This document shows positions 9,831-17,929 of a stretch of DNA of 64,000 bases, one piece after another. A model generated the notes under the pieces. That model searched no databases, had not been told where the DNA came from, and saw only the letters and a program-made list of their open reading frames with translations. Each line of letters starts with the position of its first letter. The stretch's first letter is position 1. Origin of the DNA: Xenoacremonium recifei (Eukaryota; Ascomycota; Sordariomycetes; Hypocreales; Nectriaceae); the NCBI GenBank assembly GCA_012184525.1, contig WOFQ01000038.1, positions 62,001 to 126,000 of the forward strand, read 5' to 3'. Position numbers and translations under genes: made by a program.

Positions 9831-11867
9831 GGATTGGATTTTAATTGCACCCCTAAGGAGTGCCGGCGACGATACCACCAATGTCAACCAATGTCAACGC
9901 CATGTAATAAGACGGTTGCCGCTATGTAACCACGGCAAAATCTAATTAGACTAATATAATAAGCAAAGCTTTCCGCCCCTTCCTTGCAAGGGCCAGGTTA
10001 TGATCTCTTTGACAGCGGGTCGGGCACCATCCGTAACAATGACAAGAGCAGGTAACAGACTGACGGCAAGCCAAGGATGGTTACGATAGAAGGGCTATCG
10101 TTTAACCTTAAGCGGCGAATCTGCTCAATTTCCAAGTTTACGCTTGTCTATGTACTGCTACTCTTGATCAACCTTGGATTGACAGCAATCCTTACAACAG
10201 CCTTACAGCACTCAAAGAGATAGGTCCATATGGAGTATGTACGGGAGCGCTGGTGGGTTCCATTAGCGCAGGCAGGGCTAGGCTGTTAGGTGGAACTCTC
10301 AATTTCGTATTCGAAGATCAATCTCTGCTAGTATCGTCAGCTTCAAGCGCATAAGTCTTGGCAAGATGCTGAGCTCATGTGCTCATTCCGTATCAACGTC
10401 CCTTTTCCGATTCAGCAATCCACTGCACACTGACATGTACTCCGTACAGAGTATGAGGTCCTTCGACGCGTAATTAAACGCTAATCGATTAACATACACA
10501 TAAGATATTAAAGCGTCAGGGCGGAAATGCTCCGTGGCTGGTGTTAAGAACTATGCTCTTGTCTGAATTTCTGGATCCTGTTGGCCGCACCTCGAAACAA
10601 CCTATACAGAATCAGGGGATAGTTCTTGGTAACTCTTCAGTCGGTAAAATGAGGCGGTAGACGCATGTCCAGGTGATTGAATCTCGCAGCAGCCAGGAAA
10701 AGAGGCTGCGAGATTGGAAGAGACCATCTCAGCAAAAGGAAGTACGGAAGCGCCTGAGCCGTTGAGCCTTGGTGACCTGAAACACAAAAAGCCTACCTGC
10801 CTTGAGCACAACAAACAGGGATCTTGCGTAGCAAGCATTCAAGTAGCAAGATGGACGCAAGATTGCGAGGCGGCAAGCAGTTGTTGTCAAATTTAAAAAG
10901 TCCCGGGATGTAGCCCCCATGGCCCCCGAAATGTGCCCCCATGATTTACCCCCATGATGTGGTGGCGCGGTGCCACCTCGACACCGGTACGTTGGAACCG
11001 GGAACATTACCCGTGCGTAAGTCATACAAGTATGATCCGCTGATGAAACGAAACTCTACAGCTATCGACTTGTTTCATGACAGCCAATAACGCAATCTGT
11101 CTCGGAGGAAATCTTCACAGCGTGGCTGCTTGTGGCAGTTGGGATTGGAGTTTTCTGGAAAGGTTTCGAAAAAACCCCCTTACAGGGAGCCAAATGTTTC
11201 AGGCTGAGACTGCTGAGTCAAGTGGAGTTACTCCGCCACGACCACCTCGCCCTAACTATGTACGGACTGGCCGGTTACCTGGTTAGCCAGTTCTCGCTCG
11301 GTAGGCGTGAAACAGAGAGCTGGGCAACCGACCGTTATGTACAGAGTACAACCACGATGTCCTAGTTGTAATTACCAAATCTCGCTTGGAGCACACTATT
11401 CACTGCTTACTCCATACTATTCGCATGATGGCACCCCAATGTAGATGCAAGCGCGAGCCACGGCAGAGATGAGAGCTGGTTGCGAAGCCGAGCAATTCTC
11501 CCAGGCCACGATTCACAAGCGCGTGGTATTGAACAACGCTGCTACTAACATTCAGTGCCACACATCACGCAAAACCCTCAAAAATAGAACCCCCCAAGTG
11601 ACAACATGTAAATTTATTATCTGGAAGCCGATAAGGTCGTCTCGCCATCCAACTTCGCCCTGCTTGCTCAAACAGGCGCGTCACCGCTCTGGCAAACCTA
11701 TAGGGTAGGCTAGGGGAGGCAATCTTCTGTTTGGAATAGAAGCATTCTCATCTAAGGGTGACCGAGGTGGAAAGAACCAAGAAGGATTTGCGCTGTGATT
11801 AATAGAAATCCTTGGAATTGTGGCGTCGATCGACTGTGTTCTGACTTCGTTAAAACTCGCCGGAATG
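9831..11867. other. Gene-poor stretch between micro-ORF units 1 and 2
   Basis: I find no convincing gene in these 2 kb. Open frames here (up to about 98 codons) show no family resemblance. A TACTCCGTA word is at 10438-10446. Around 10913-10960 the word cccccatg recurs three times, as gcccccatg, gcccccatg and acccccatg. No transposase or terminal repeat was recognised. Confidence 0.45.
10438..10446. repeat. TACTCCGTA motif
   Basis: Complement form of the same word, embedded in gtactccgtacagagta. Confidence 0.7.
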
Positions 11868-12185
11868 TGACCTCGCTGCTTCACGCAACATTCGCCTCGT
11901 TGACCAAACATGAAGAAGGGATATCTGGGAACACAAACAGCCAGTCTCACAGGGAGATAGACGAGGTGAGGAACAAGGGGGAAAAATATCCAAAAATTTA
12001 TTGTGTGAGAAAGGAAGTGTTTTAGTTACGCCGAAGTGTCGTATCTTCCACCATGCTCCCCGTACCCGAGTCGCCGTGACACATACGACATTACAACATT
12101 ATCATGAAGATGTCATCGAAACCGAATACCCCCCTACTGGGTCTCTTGTGTTGTTTTCGCTTCTGTAGAGGTACTTCGTAAACGA
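11868..12185 (-). other. Micro-ORF unit 2: conserved downstream (3') block
   Basis: This is the paralogous copy of 9179-9461, with the same orientation and order relative to its micro-ORF. It starts with the shared word gacctcgc and includes ctccccgtacccgag. The frame-breaking indels relative to unit 1 argue against a conserved protein here. Confidence 0.55.
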
Positions 12186-12237
12186 CTGGGGAGCATCACG
12201 TTAGAAAAGGAGCGAAGTCGAGCTGAAAGAGGCGTGC
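12186..12237 (-). other. Candidate (possibly degraded) intron 3' of micro-ORF 2
   Basis: On the minus strand it starts gcacgcc, where unit 1 has gtacgcc, so the donor would be GC or a mutated GT. A ctaac word and a ctccccag acceptor are in place. It is 52 nt long and starts 26 nt after the stop codon. Confidence 0.35.
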
Positions 12238-12263
12238 AGGGAAAGATCTAGAAGAAAGGGCCT

Positions 12264-12536
12264 CTATGGCTTCAGGCTCGGTTTCGTCTCCGTTTCTGTT
12301 TCATCGGGCTTGATCACAATCACGATGCGGCTCTCGTCGATAACATGCATTGAACTCCCATCGACAACATACATTGAACTCTCGTCGACAACATGCATTG
12401 AACTCTCGTCGATAACATGCATTGAAGTCTCGTCGATAATATGCATTGAACTCTCGTCGACACTATGCATTGAACTCTCGTCGACACTATGCATTGAACT
12501 CTCGTCAATAATATGCATTGAAGTTGAAGAATTCAT
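12264..12536 (-). CDS. Micro-ORF 2 (90 aa): RIVI-core peptide with eight-residue repeats
   Basis: The ATG at 12536 is chosen because MNSST aligns with MESST of micro-ORF 1; an in-frame upstream ATG at 12596 would add 20 residues. After MNSST come eight copies of an octapeptide of consensus S-M-H-[IV]-[IV]-D-E-S, then the family core SRIVIVIKP and a tail of alternating T-E (TETETKP). It is longer than its 40-residue paralogues because of the octapeptide expansion. The repeated region is acidic with one His and one Met per repeat; no signal peptide or transmembrane segment is seen. The function is unknown. The repeat array could be a spontaneous expansion, but all eight repeats stay in frame and nearly identical. 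Confidence 0.5.
   Translation of the reverse strand: MNSSTSMHIIDESSMHSVDESSMHSVDESSMHIIDETSMHVIDESSMHVVDESSMYVVDGSSMHVIDESRIVIVIKPDETETETKPSLKP
12333..12525. repeat. 24-bp tandem repeat (about 8 copies) within micro-ORF 2
   Basis: Plus-strand consensus ctcgtcgacaacatgcattg plus aact, with changes mostly at t/c and a/t positions. Spacing is strictly 24 bp, so each copy encodes eight residues. This is a minisatellite inside a reading frame. Confidence 0.9.
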
Positions 12537-12656
12537 CGTAACGGACAGGTATCCTGCGGCAAGTCGAAGAGGATAACGAGTGGGGTTTCTCTGCATAAGG
12601 AGCGTCCTTGGGTCGAAGAGTGAAGAAAGACATATGTTCGAAGCGAAAATAACAGC

Positions 12657-12664
12657 TTTAAATA
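12657..12664 (-). promoter_or_regulatory. TATA-like box of micro-ORF unit 2
   Basis: On the minus strand tatttaaa lies 121-128 bp upstream of the micro-ORF ATG, the same relative position as the TATA boxes of units 1 and 3. Between box and ATG, unit 2 shares the block taacgagtgggg..ttctctg..aaggag with unit 1. Confidence 0.4.
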
Positions 12665-13673
12665 GGTAGGAATCTTACCCGTTTGGCATGACGATTGTGA
12701 AGTGAATAGTACTCATCGGTGAGTCTAGGAGCTAAAACCTAACTATAATGGAAAAGGGACGAAGCATCCTAGAAGCGCTATTCTTCCTTCAAGGACCAGG
12801 GTAGGTGAGAACACAAGCGAACAGTTCAATCATCGATACCTTCATTTAGTTTCATACCCAGCAAATGAATGGCTGCATCCCCCAGTACTTGTGCCAGCTC
12901 GTGAAGGAGTATCCTTTCATTTTCTAAGTCGAAGCAGGGTAGCGCTTCACGACCGTTGTCGTCCCCGGATAATCACCAAAAAAAACAAGCCGAAGCCCAT
13001 ACAGAGTATAGAGCGCAGAGCCGTTGGCGCCGACGGATCGGGACCGAGGCCAATAGCATTGACCAACAACACAACAGCCCGGAGGGGTTGCGCTTGTTGG
13101 GATCCGGTCTGGGGGCGGCGCTCATCCCGTCATCGTGCAGGGAGCGCTCTGGACAGGGGTCGGCTTAGTTCTCTCCGCCCCAAGCCAGAAGGCCAGGTCG
13201 AAGCGTTGCAATTGGGCGATCCCACCCATGTACCTTGCATCTGCGGCAACGCGGGTGTTGACTGAGGCTAATGCAAGCCCGCCCAGCTAGCTGAGCGCAG
13301 TTCACCGCCGGGCGAAGGTTCCGCGTGCGCACCAAGATGAAAGTGAAACAGGCATCACTACAGATGTCAGTCATTAATGTTGACGTGACAGTCGCGCGTG
13401 TAGACATCTGCTAACTTGCATTCAAATACACTACAAATCAAGCTCGGATAGAGATATGTAAGTACTCCGTATGTCAAAAGTCGACCTCAGAATAACATCT
13501 CCCCCTTCCCTCCCCCGGCGCTCCGTCGACGTAAGATACATCTCCCTAGCATAAACACCCGATTGCATCACACATCACACATTGTCAAAATATCCAAGAC
13601 AAACGCGTTAAAGGTTCGTAATCACAGACCGTCGGATCGTGTTTCCACGTCGTCTTCGTTGCGCTTCGGGGCA
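12665..13673. other. Gene-poor stretch between micro-ORF units 2 and 3
   Basis: No supported gene. A TACTCCGTA word lies at 13463-13471. The segment from about 13500 to 13670 is in the position of a 3' block for unit 3 but shows no clear alignment to the blocks of units 1 and 2. Confidence 0.4.
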
Positions 13674-13729
13674 CTGGCTCGGAAAGATTCCCGTTAGCAA
13701 AACATCCACCCGATGTGGAAGATACGTAC
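13674..13729 (-). other. Candidate intron just 3' of micro-ORF 3
   Basis: On the minus strand it begins gtacgtatc, carries gctaac and ends gagccag, for 56 nt. It begins 47 nt after the stop codon. Donor, branch point and acceptor are all canonical for filamentous fungi. Confidence 0.5.
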
Positions 13730-13776
13730 TTGAACAGAGAAGCAGTTCATGAAAAGGGTTAAGAAAAAATCAGAAC

Positions 13777-13899
13777 CTACTTAGGCGCCGGGTTTGGCAC
13801 CGAGGTTGGCTCCGGGGTTGGCTTTGGCTTCGGTTTGAGCACGAAAACTATGCGTCGTCTTTCGTCGATGACCTGAGTATCAATTATCGAGGTTGCCAT
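13777..13899 (-). CDS. Micro-ORF 3 (40 aa): RIVF-core peptide with KP-rich tail
   Basis: The ATG at 13899 opens exactly 40 codons, the same length as micro-ORF 1. It starts MATSIIDTQVIDE, has the core RRIVFVLKP (residues 15-23) and ends in a tail rich in K-P, P-T and P-E pairs. The part before the core (VIDE) matches the octapeptide of micro-ORF 2. No cysteines, signal peptide or membrane segment. The TATA box, start position and downstream intron are arranged as in the other two units, while nucleotide identity outside those landmarks is low, suggesting an old duplication with the peptide kept. Function unknown. Confidence 0.5.
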   Translation of the reverse strand: MATSIIDTQVIDERRRIVFVLKPKPKPTPEPTSVPNPAPK

Positions 13900-14024
13900 T
13901 GTGTCGGGATTGGAAAGGTAAGCCGCGAGGTAAGATGGGTTGAGTTACCGGTGATGCTTTTCCAGATCAGGAGTACTCTTAAAATGAAGAGCGAAGAGTT
14001 CAGAATTGTCATGGAGGAAAAGGG

Positions 14025-14034
14025 TTATATATAT
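14025..14034 (-). promoter_or_regulatory. TATA box of micro-ORF unit 3
   Basis: On the minus strand atatatataaccc lies about 126-135 bp upstream of the ATG. The run from box into 5' leader (ataacccttttcc) resembles that of unit 1 (ataaccgtttccc). Confidence 0.5.
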
Positions 14035-15081
14035 CCCATATTCCAAGCACGTCGCTCGTGCGCGACATCTTTCCGTTCTCGTTCCCTAATCTCCTGCGCA
14101 CATATCCATGTACGCGAGAGTATTTTGAGGCGATCCGCTAGCCATAAGAAGAAAAGGGGGAGATAGCCCAAGGTCGTCGTGAGATACTACGGAGTAACAA
14201 ACAGACTCCGATTCTCTCAATCATACCGCCAGTATTGTTTAAAGGGAGGACAGGAGTTCTAATATCTCGACCACGCTTGCTAGCAGAGTACATACACTCT
14301 CTTAGTTTGTTTGGGCTCACTCAAGAGGACGTATTGATCTCTATGTCGACGTAATACCTGAAGGACACTCCAAACCTCCTCGGAAGCCTCCAGGAGACCT
14401 CCAGGAGAGTCGTAGAGATCGCCGACACCTCCACACCGTGCCGTGTCTCGTCTCCCCACATTAACCCATGCCGGTGGGTCGGCGAGCGGCTCGACTTCCA
14501 TGATCCGAGCCCGTGCGTGGGTGGACCTTCGCTTCTCTAAGTTCTCTTGCCTCTCCCGTCTACTTGCTCTCCTTCCTCCTAGAAACTACCTCTCTCGATG
14601 GTCCTCGACTTTCTAGCCGGCTCTTTATCGTCCAGGCAATGATATTTGTTCTTTTTCCACCATCCTCGAGCCTTGGGCTTGCTGAGAAGCCACGAGACTG
14701 CGACCCATTGCATCGAGTCTCGGAGCTAACCGTTCGGCGCCACCCCTGTCACAGAACCAACGACAGGGGACAGGGGACTTCTCCCATGGCTTGTTGTACC
14801 AGTGATGTTTTTTATTAGGGACGCTAAACCTCTTCCCAAAGCGACGTCCACGGGTGAGGTCTCATGTAACGTGATTGACGGGAAGCACTACGGAGCACAT
14901 GTCGAAGCAATCGTAAAAGCACTGCATATCGATAAGCGGGGATGTGTCGATGAACTTCTTTCCTGCTTGTCGGGATTGCAATCAAACAGAGACTGGATTG
15001 GGCATTACTAAATTCTGATCACTCGGCTTAACCTAGTGATGGCCAGTGCCGTCAAGGCGACGTAGCTAAGAAGGCGGGTCA

Positions 15082-15126
15082 TCCGTACTCTGTACATACT
15101 TGAGAGATCTCTACGGAGTACAGAGT
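15082..15126. repeat. Inverted pair of TAC-rich words around TACGGAGTA
   Basis: ccgtactctgtacat (from about 15083) and ctacggagtacagagtagg (15111-15129) form an imperfect inverted repeat: tactctgtac pairs with gtacagagta. The exact TACGGAGTA is at 15112-15120. It could fold into a short hairpin or be the remnant of a small inverted-repeat element. Confidence 0.5.
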
Positions 15127-15377
15127 AGGTTTGAGTGTCGTACTCAGACCCAGACGCAGCTAACGGGAAGGGCCTACCCTTGTTGCCCTTGTACCGTTGA
15201 CTTGGTACGTGTCGTCGTCGATATTCGTGTGCGAAAGCCACGGCGCAAGCCCTACCCTTACTTGTATATAGTCAGGTAGTGGTTTTACTAGCTTGTGCCG
15301 GAAATGCAGGAAGGAGGAGGTGTACGGAGTAAGGCGGTCAGTATTATATTAGGCTAGACTGGATTAGGCTGGTCTGG

Positions 15378-15411
15378 TCTGGTCGGGTCGGGTCTGGTCT
15401 GGTCTGGTCTT
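15378..15411. repeat. GGTCT/GGTCG pentanucleotide microsatellite
   Basis: The unit ggtct, sometimes ggtcg, is repeated about seven times in tandem. It lies outside any supported gene. Confidence 0.8.
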
Positions 15412-16469
15412 ACTACGCGTAAGGGGCGTTACTTGTAGTGGTGTATGTAGGTACTCCGTAGTAAGGGTTGATGAGAGAGCCGGAGAAGCTGATGAAGGTT
15501 GGTGGGTGGTACTCAAGTACCGTAGGTATTGCAACTAACGGGGGCCTACCCTTTTACCCTTATTAAAGGTGCTTAAGGATGGGCCGGTGTCCACTCTCTA
15601 GCTCTCCAGCGCGATGCGCGCACTGAGGTTCCAGTTCCCCGACTGGCCGGTTCCCAAGTGCTGCAAGGCCCCATAGTTAGTGTCCGTCAGAACTAACCAG
15701 AACCAGAAATACTCTGCCAGTAATAAAGCCAAGGCTCAGACAGGTGGTAGACTACTCCGTAGGGGTGGATATGATACCTGGGCTGTCACCTCGGGTCAAG
15801 AAGATCTCACAAGCAATTTTACGCCCGAGCTGATATACCACTCGATTTCGACGGCTGCTCTTGGTCTCAATTCCTGCGAAAACGTTGGCGCAGTCTTACG
15901 TCACTCAAATGGATACGGTATTTCGCTTCGCACACTGCCAAGTCTCGCTGAAAGTCTTTCGCACGTATCACCAAACCTGTCTATATGATCTACGCGTCTT
16001 TTCATCCATGTCACAATCACATACATGGTCGAGGTATCTAATGATTCAACAGTGAGCGATAGCCGTAGTAGAACCAATCATGGGTTTATAGCCATGAAGT
16101 GGAGGCATGCAATTGACACTGCATTCAAGTTGCCATCGAAAAAGACACTTCATATATGAAGACAGAACGCCAGTAGCTCGGAAACAAATGGTGGTACGAA
16201 TCACAAAGGAGAAAGTCTAGGATATAAAGTTCCCTGAGTGATAATAAAGAAAGCATTTTCCTAGACATCCTTCTAGTTATAAGGCTAAAAGCGAGGAACT
16301 TGGCTTTGAACTCGGCTTCCTACAGCAATGGTCCAGGGTAGGCCAAATCTGTAGACAAGATCTTGTTGGCACATCCGGCTCCACTCAATTTTCAATATCA
16401 TCCTAGCCTCCAACATCACGAACAATCACGCCCTTCTTCTTCCACCCAATCCCAAACAGTCAACCCACG

Positions 16470-17804
16470 ATGCCGCCCAAGCGCATGACTGCGAACCCCA
16501 TGAAGCCGGCGCGCCATCGCGCTGGCAAACCTGCCGCAGAAGAATCATCCTCCGATTCGGACGCCAGCGACAGCGACAACGACGAGGAGGCCGCCGAGCC
16601 CGCGCTCCCTCCACCACCGAAGGCAGCCAGCGCGGGCAAGATCTCGAGTAATGTCGGAAAGGTCGACCTGGATGCGCGACGAAAGGAGGCAGACTTGGCA
16701 GAACAGAGGCGGTTGGCGCAGGAGAAAGCTGAGCGAATGGCGGCGGAGGAGGGCTTCGTGACAGAGGAAGAAGAGGAGGAGAGCGAGGACGAAGAGGGCT
16801 CGGAGGAAGAGAGCGATTCAGAAGAGGAGAGCAGCGAAGAGGAGGCTCCCAGGCGCCTCATGTTGCGGCCGAAATTCGTACCCAAAAGCCAACGAGGCAA
16901 CAAGGATCCCGAGAAAGAGGAGGAAGCACGTCTCGCCGAGGAGGAGGCCGCGCGGAAGAAGGCAGCCGACGAGCTCGTGGAAGAACAGATCAAAAAGGAC
17001 CTGGCGGCGCGGGCAGCAGGCAAGAAGCATTGGGACGACGACGAGAACGTGGACTCAGACGTCGATACTACGGACGGGCTGGACCCAGAAGCCGAGGAGG
17101 CAGCATGGCGTGTACGGGAGCTTAAGCGCCTGAAGCGCGCCCGAGCAGCCATTGAGGAACGCGAAGCCGAACTGGCTGAAGTCGAACGACGGCGCAACCT
17201 TACAGCCGAGGAGCGCCAAGCCGAGGACGAGGCCTTCTTGGCCAAGCAGCAGGAGGACAAGGATGCGCGGGGCAAGATGAGCTTCATGCAGAAGTACTTC
17301 CACAAGGGCGCGTTCTATCAGGAGGAGGCGCAGGCAGCAGGGCTGGACAAGCGCGATCTCATGGGCAGCCGCATCCAGGACGACGTGCGAAATCGTGATG
17401 CGCTGCCCGAGTATCTGCAGAAGCGCGACATGACGAAGCTGGGACGCAAGGGCGGAACCAAGTATAAGGACATGCGGAGCGAGGACACAGGTCGCTGGGG
17501 CGACATTGGCGACTCTCGAAGGAGGCCTGCCGGGAGGCTCGACGATGACCGTTTCCGCGAGGACGAGCGGTTCAGACCCGATGAGAGGAGCGCCAAGGGT
17601 GCGAATGCGCTCCCCCTGGCAGCAGACCGGAGGGACAGGCGGGACAGAGACGACGACAGAGATTCGTACCGACGCCGCTCACATTCACGTTCAAGATCAC
17701 CGCGACGAGACAGAGACGAATACCGAAGTCGACGGAAACGCAGCACATCACGCGAAGCAGAGCGCTACGACAGCGACAAGCGGCGCAGAGTAGACCCGCG
17801 ATGA
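16470..17804 (+). CDS. MFAP1: Microfibrillar-associated protein 1 (MFAP1) homologue, spliceosomal
   Basis: A single exon of 444 codons. The N-terminal half is acidic and Ser/Glu-rich (EEEEEESEDEEGSEEESDSE region, about residues 95-125) followed by long E/K/R coiled-coil. The diagnostic MFAP1 C-terminal motif is present: SFMQKYFHKGAFYQEE, then GSRIQDDVRNRDALPEYLQ, with the conserved FGR-less fungal continuation KRDMTKLGRKGGTKYKDM. The tail is RS/RD-rich (HSRSRSPRRDRDE), typical of splicing factors. MFAP1 is a nuclear component of the spliceosomal B complex. The gene converges with POL12, with only 125 bp between stops. Confidence 0.92.
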   Translation: MPPKRMTANPMKPARHRAGKPAAEESSSDSDASDSDNDEEAAEPALPPPPKAASAGKISSNVGKVDLDARRKEADLAEQRRLAQEKAERMAAEEGFVTEEEEEESEDEEGSEEESDSEEESSEEEAPRRLMLRPKFVPKSQRGNKDPEKEEEARLAEEEAARKKAADELVEEQIKKDLAARAAGKKHWDDDENVDSDVDTTDGLDPEAEEAAWRVRELKRLKRARAAIEEREAELAEVERRRNLTAEERQAEDEAFLAKQQEDKDARGKMSFMQKYFHKGAFYQEEAQAAGLDKRDLMGSRIQDDVRNRDALPEYLQKRDMTKLGRKGGTKYKDMRSEDTGRWGDIGDSRRRPAGRLDDDRFREDERFRPDERSAKGANALPLAADRRDRRDRDDDRDSYRRRSHSRSRSPRRDRDEYRSRRKRSTSREAERYDSDKRRRVDPR

Positions 17805-17929
17805 AGAAAAAAAAAAGGCCTTTTATATCGTCATTAATGAGAATACCCGTCGTCAAGACACCACCCAAAACCCCATCTCCTTTTATACGTTGCGTCGTTA
17901 CATTCCCGTGAACCTCCCAAGCAGTGATT

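Larger units (their letters stand above)
14035..16469. other. Gene-poor stretch upstream of MFAP1, with short repeats
   Basis: No supported gene in 2.4 kb. It contains five of the ten TACGGAGTA/TACTCCGTA words of the window (14188, 15112, 15323, 15452, 15753), two copies of a ctaacgg..gggcctaccctt word (about 15162-15180 and 15534-15552), a GGTCT pentanucleotide run at 15378-15411, and a duplicated cctccaggaga word near 14389-14410. The last 200 bp should hold the MFAP1 promoter. Confidence 0.5.

Noticed and set aside
12333..12525. CRISPR-like array of 24-bp repeats
   Set aside because: Repeats are directly adjacent without unique spacers and the genome is eukaryotic; it is a coding minisatellite.
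15378..15411. Fourth micro-ORF (the minus strand of GGTCT repeats encodes R-P-D-Q-T-like repeats)
   Set aside because: There is no ATG, RIV core, TATA box or downstream intron pattern around it; treated as a microsatellite.
9077..16469. Retrotransposon or DNA transposon body
   Set aside because: No reverse transcriptase, integrase, transposase, long terminal repeat or long inverted repeat was recognised; base composition is not strongly AT-biased as after repeat-induced point mutation.
16460..17305. 281-codon minus-strand frame opposite MFAP1
   Set aside because: Ser-rich translation is the reverse complement of Glu/Lys-rich MFAP1 codons.
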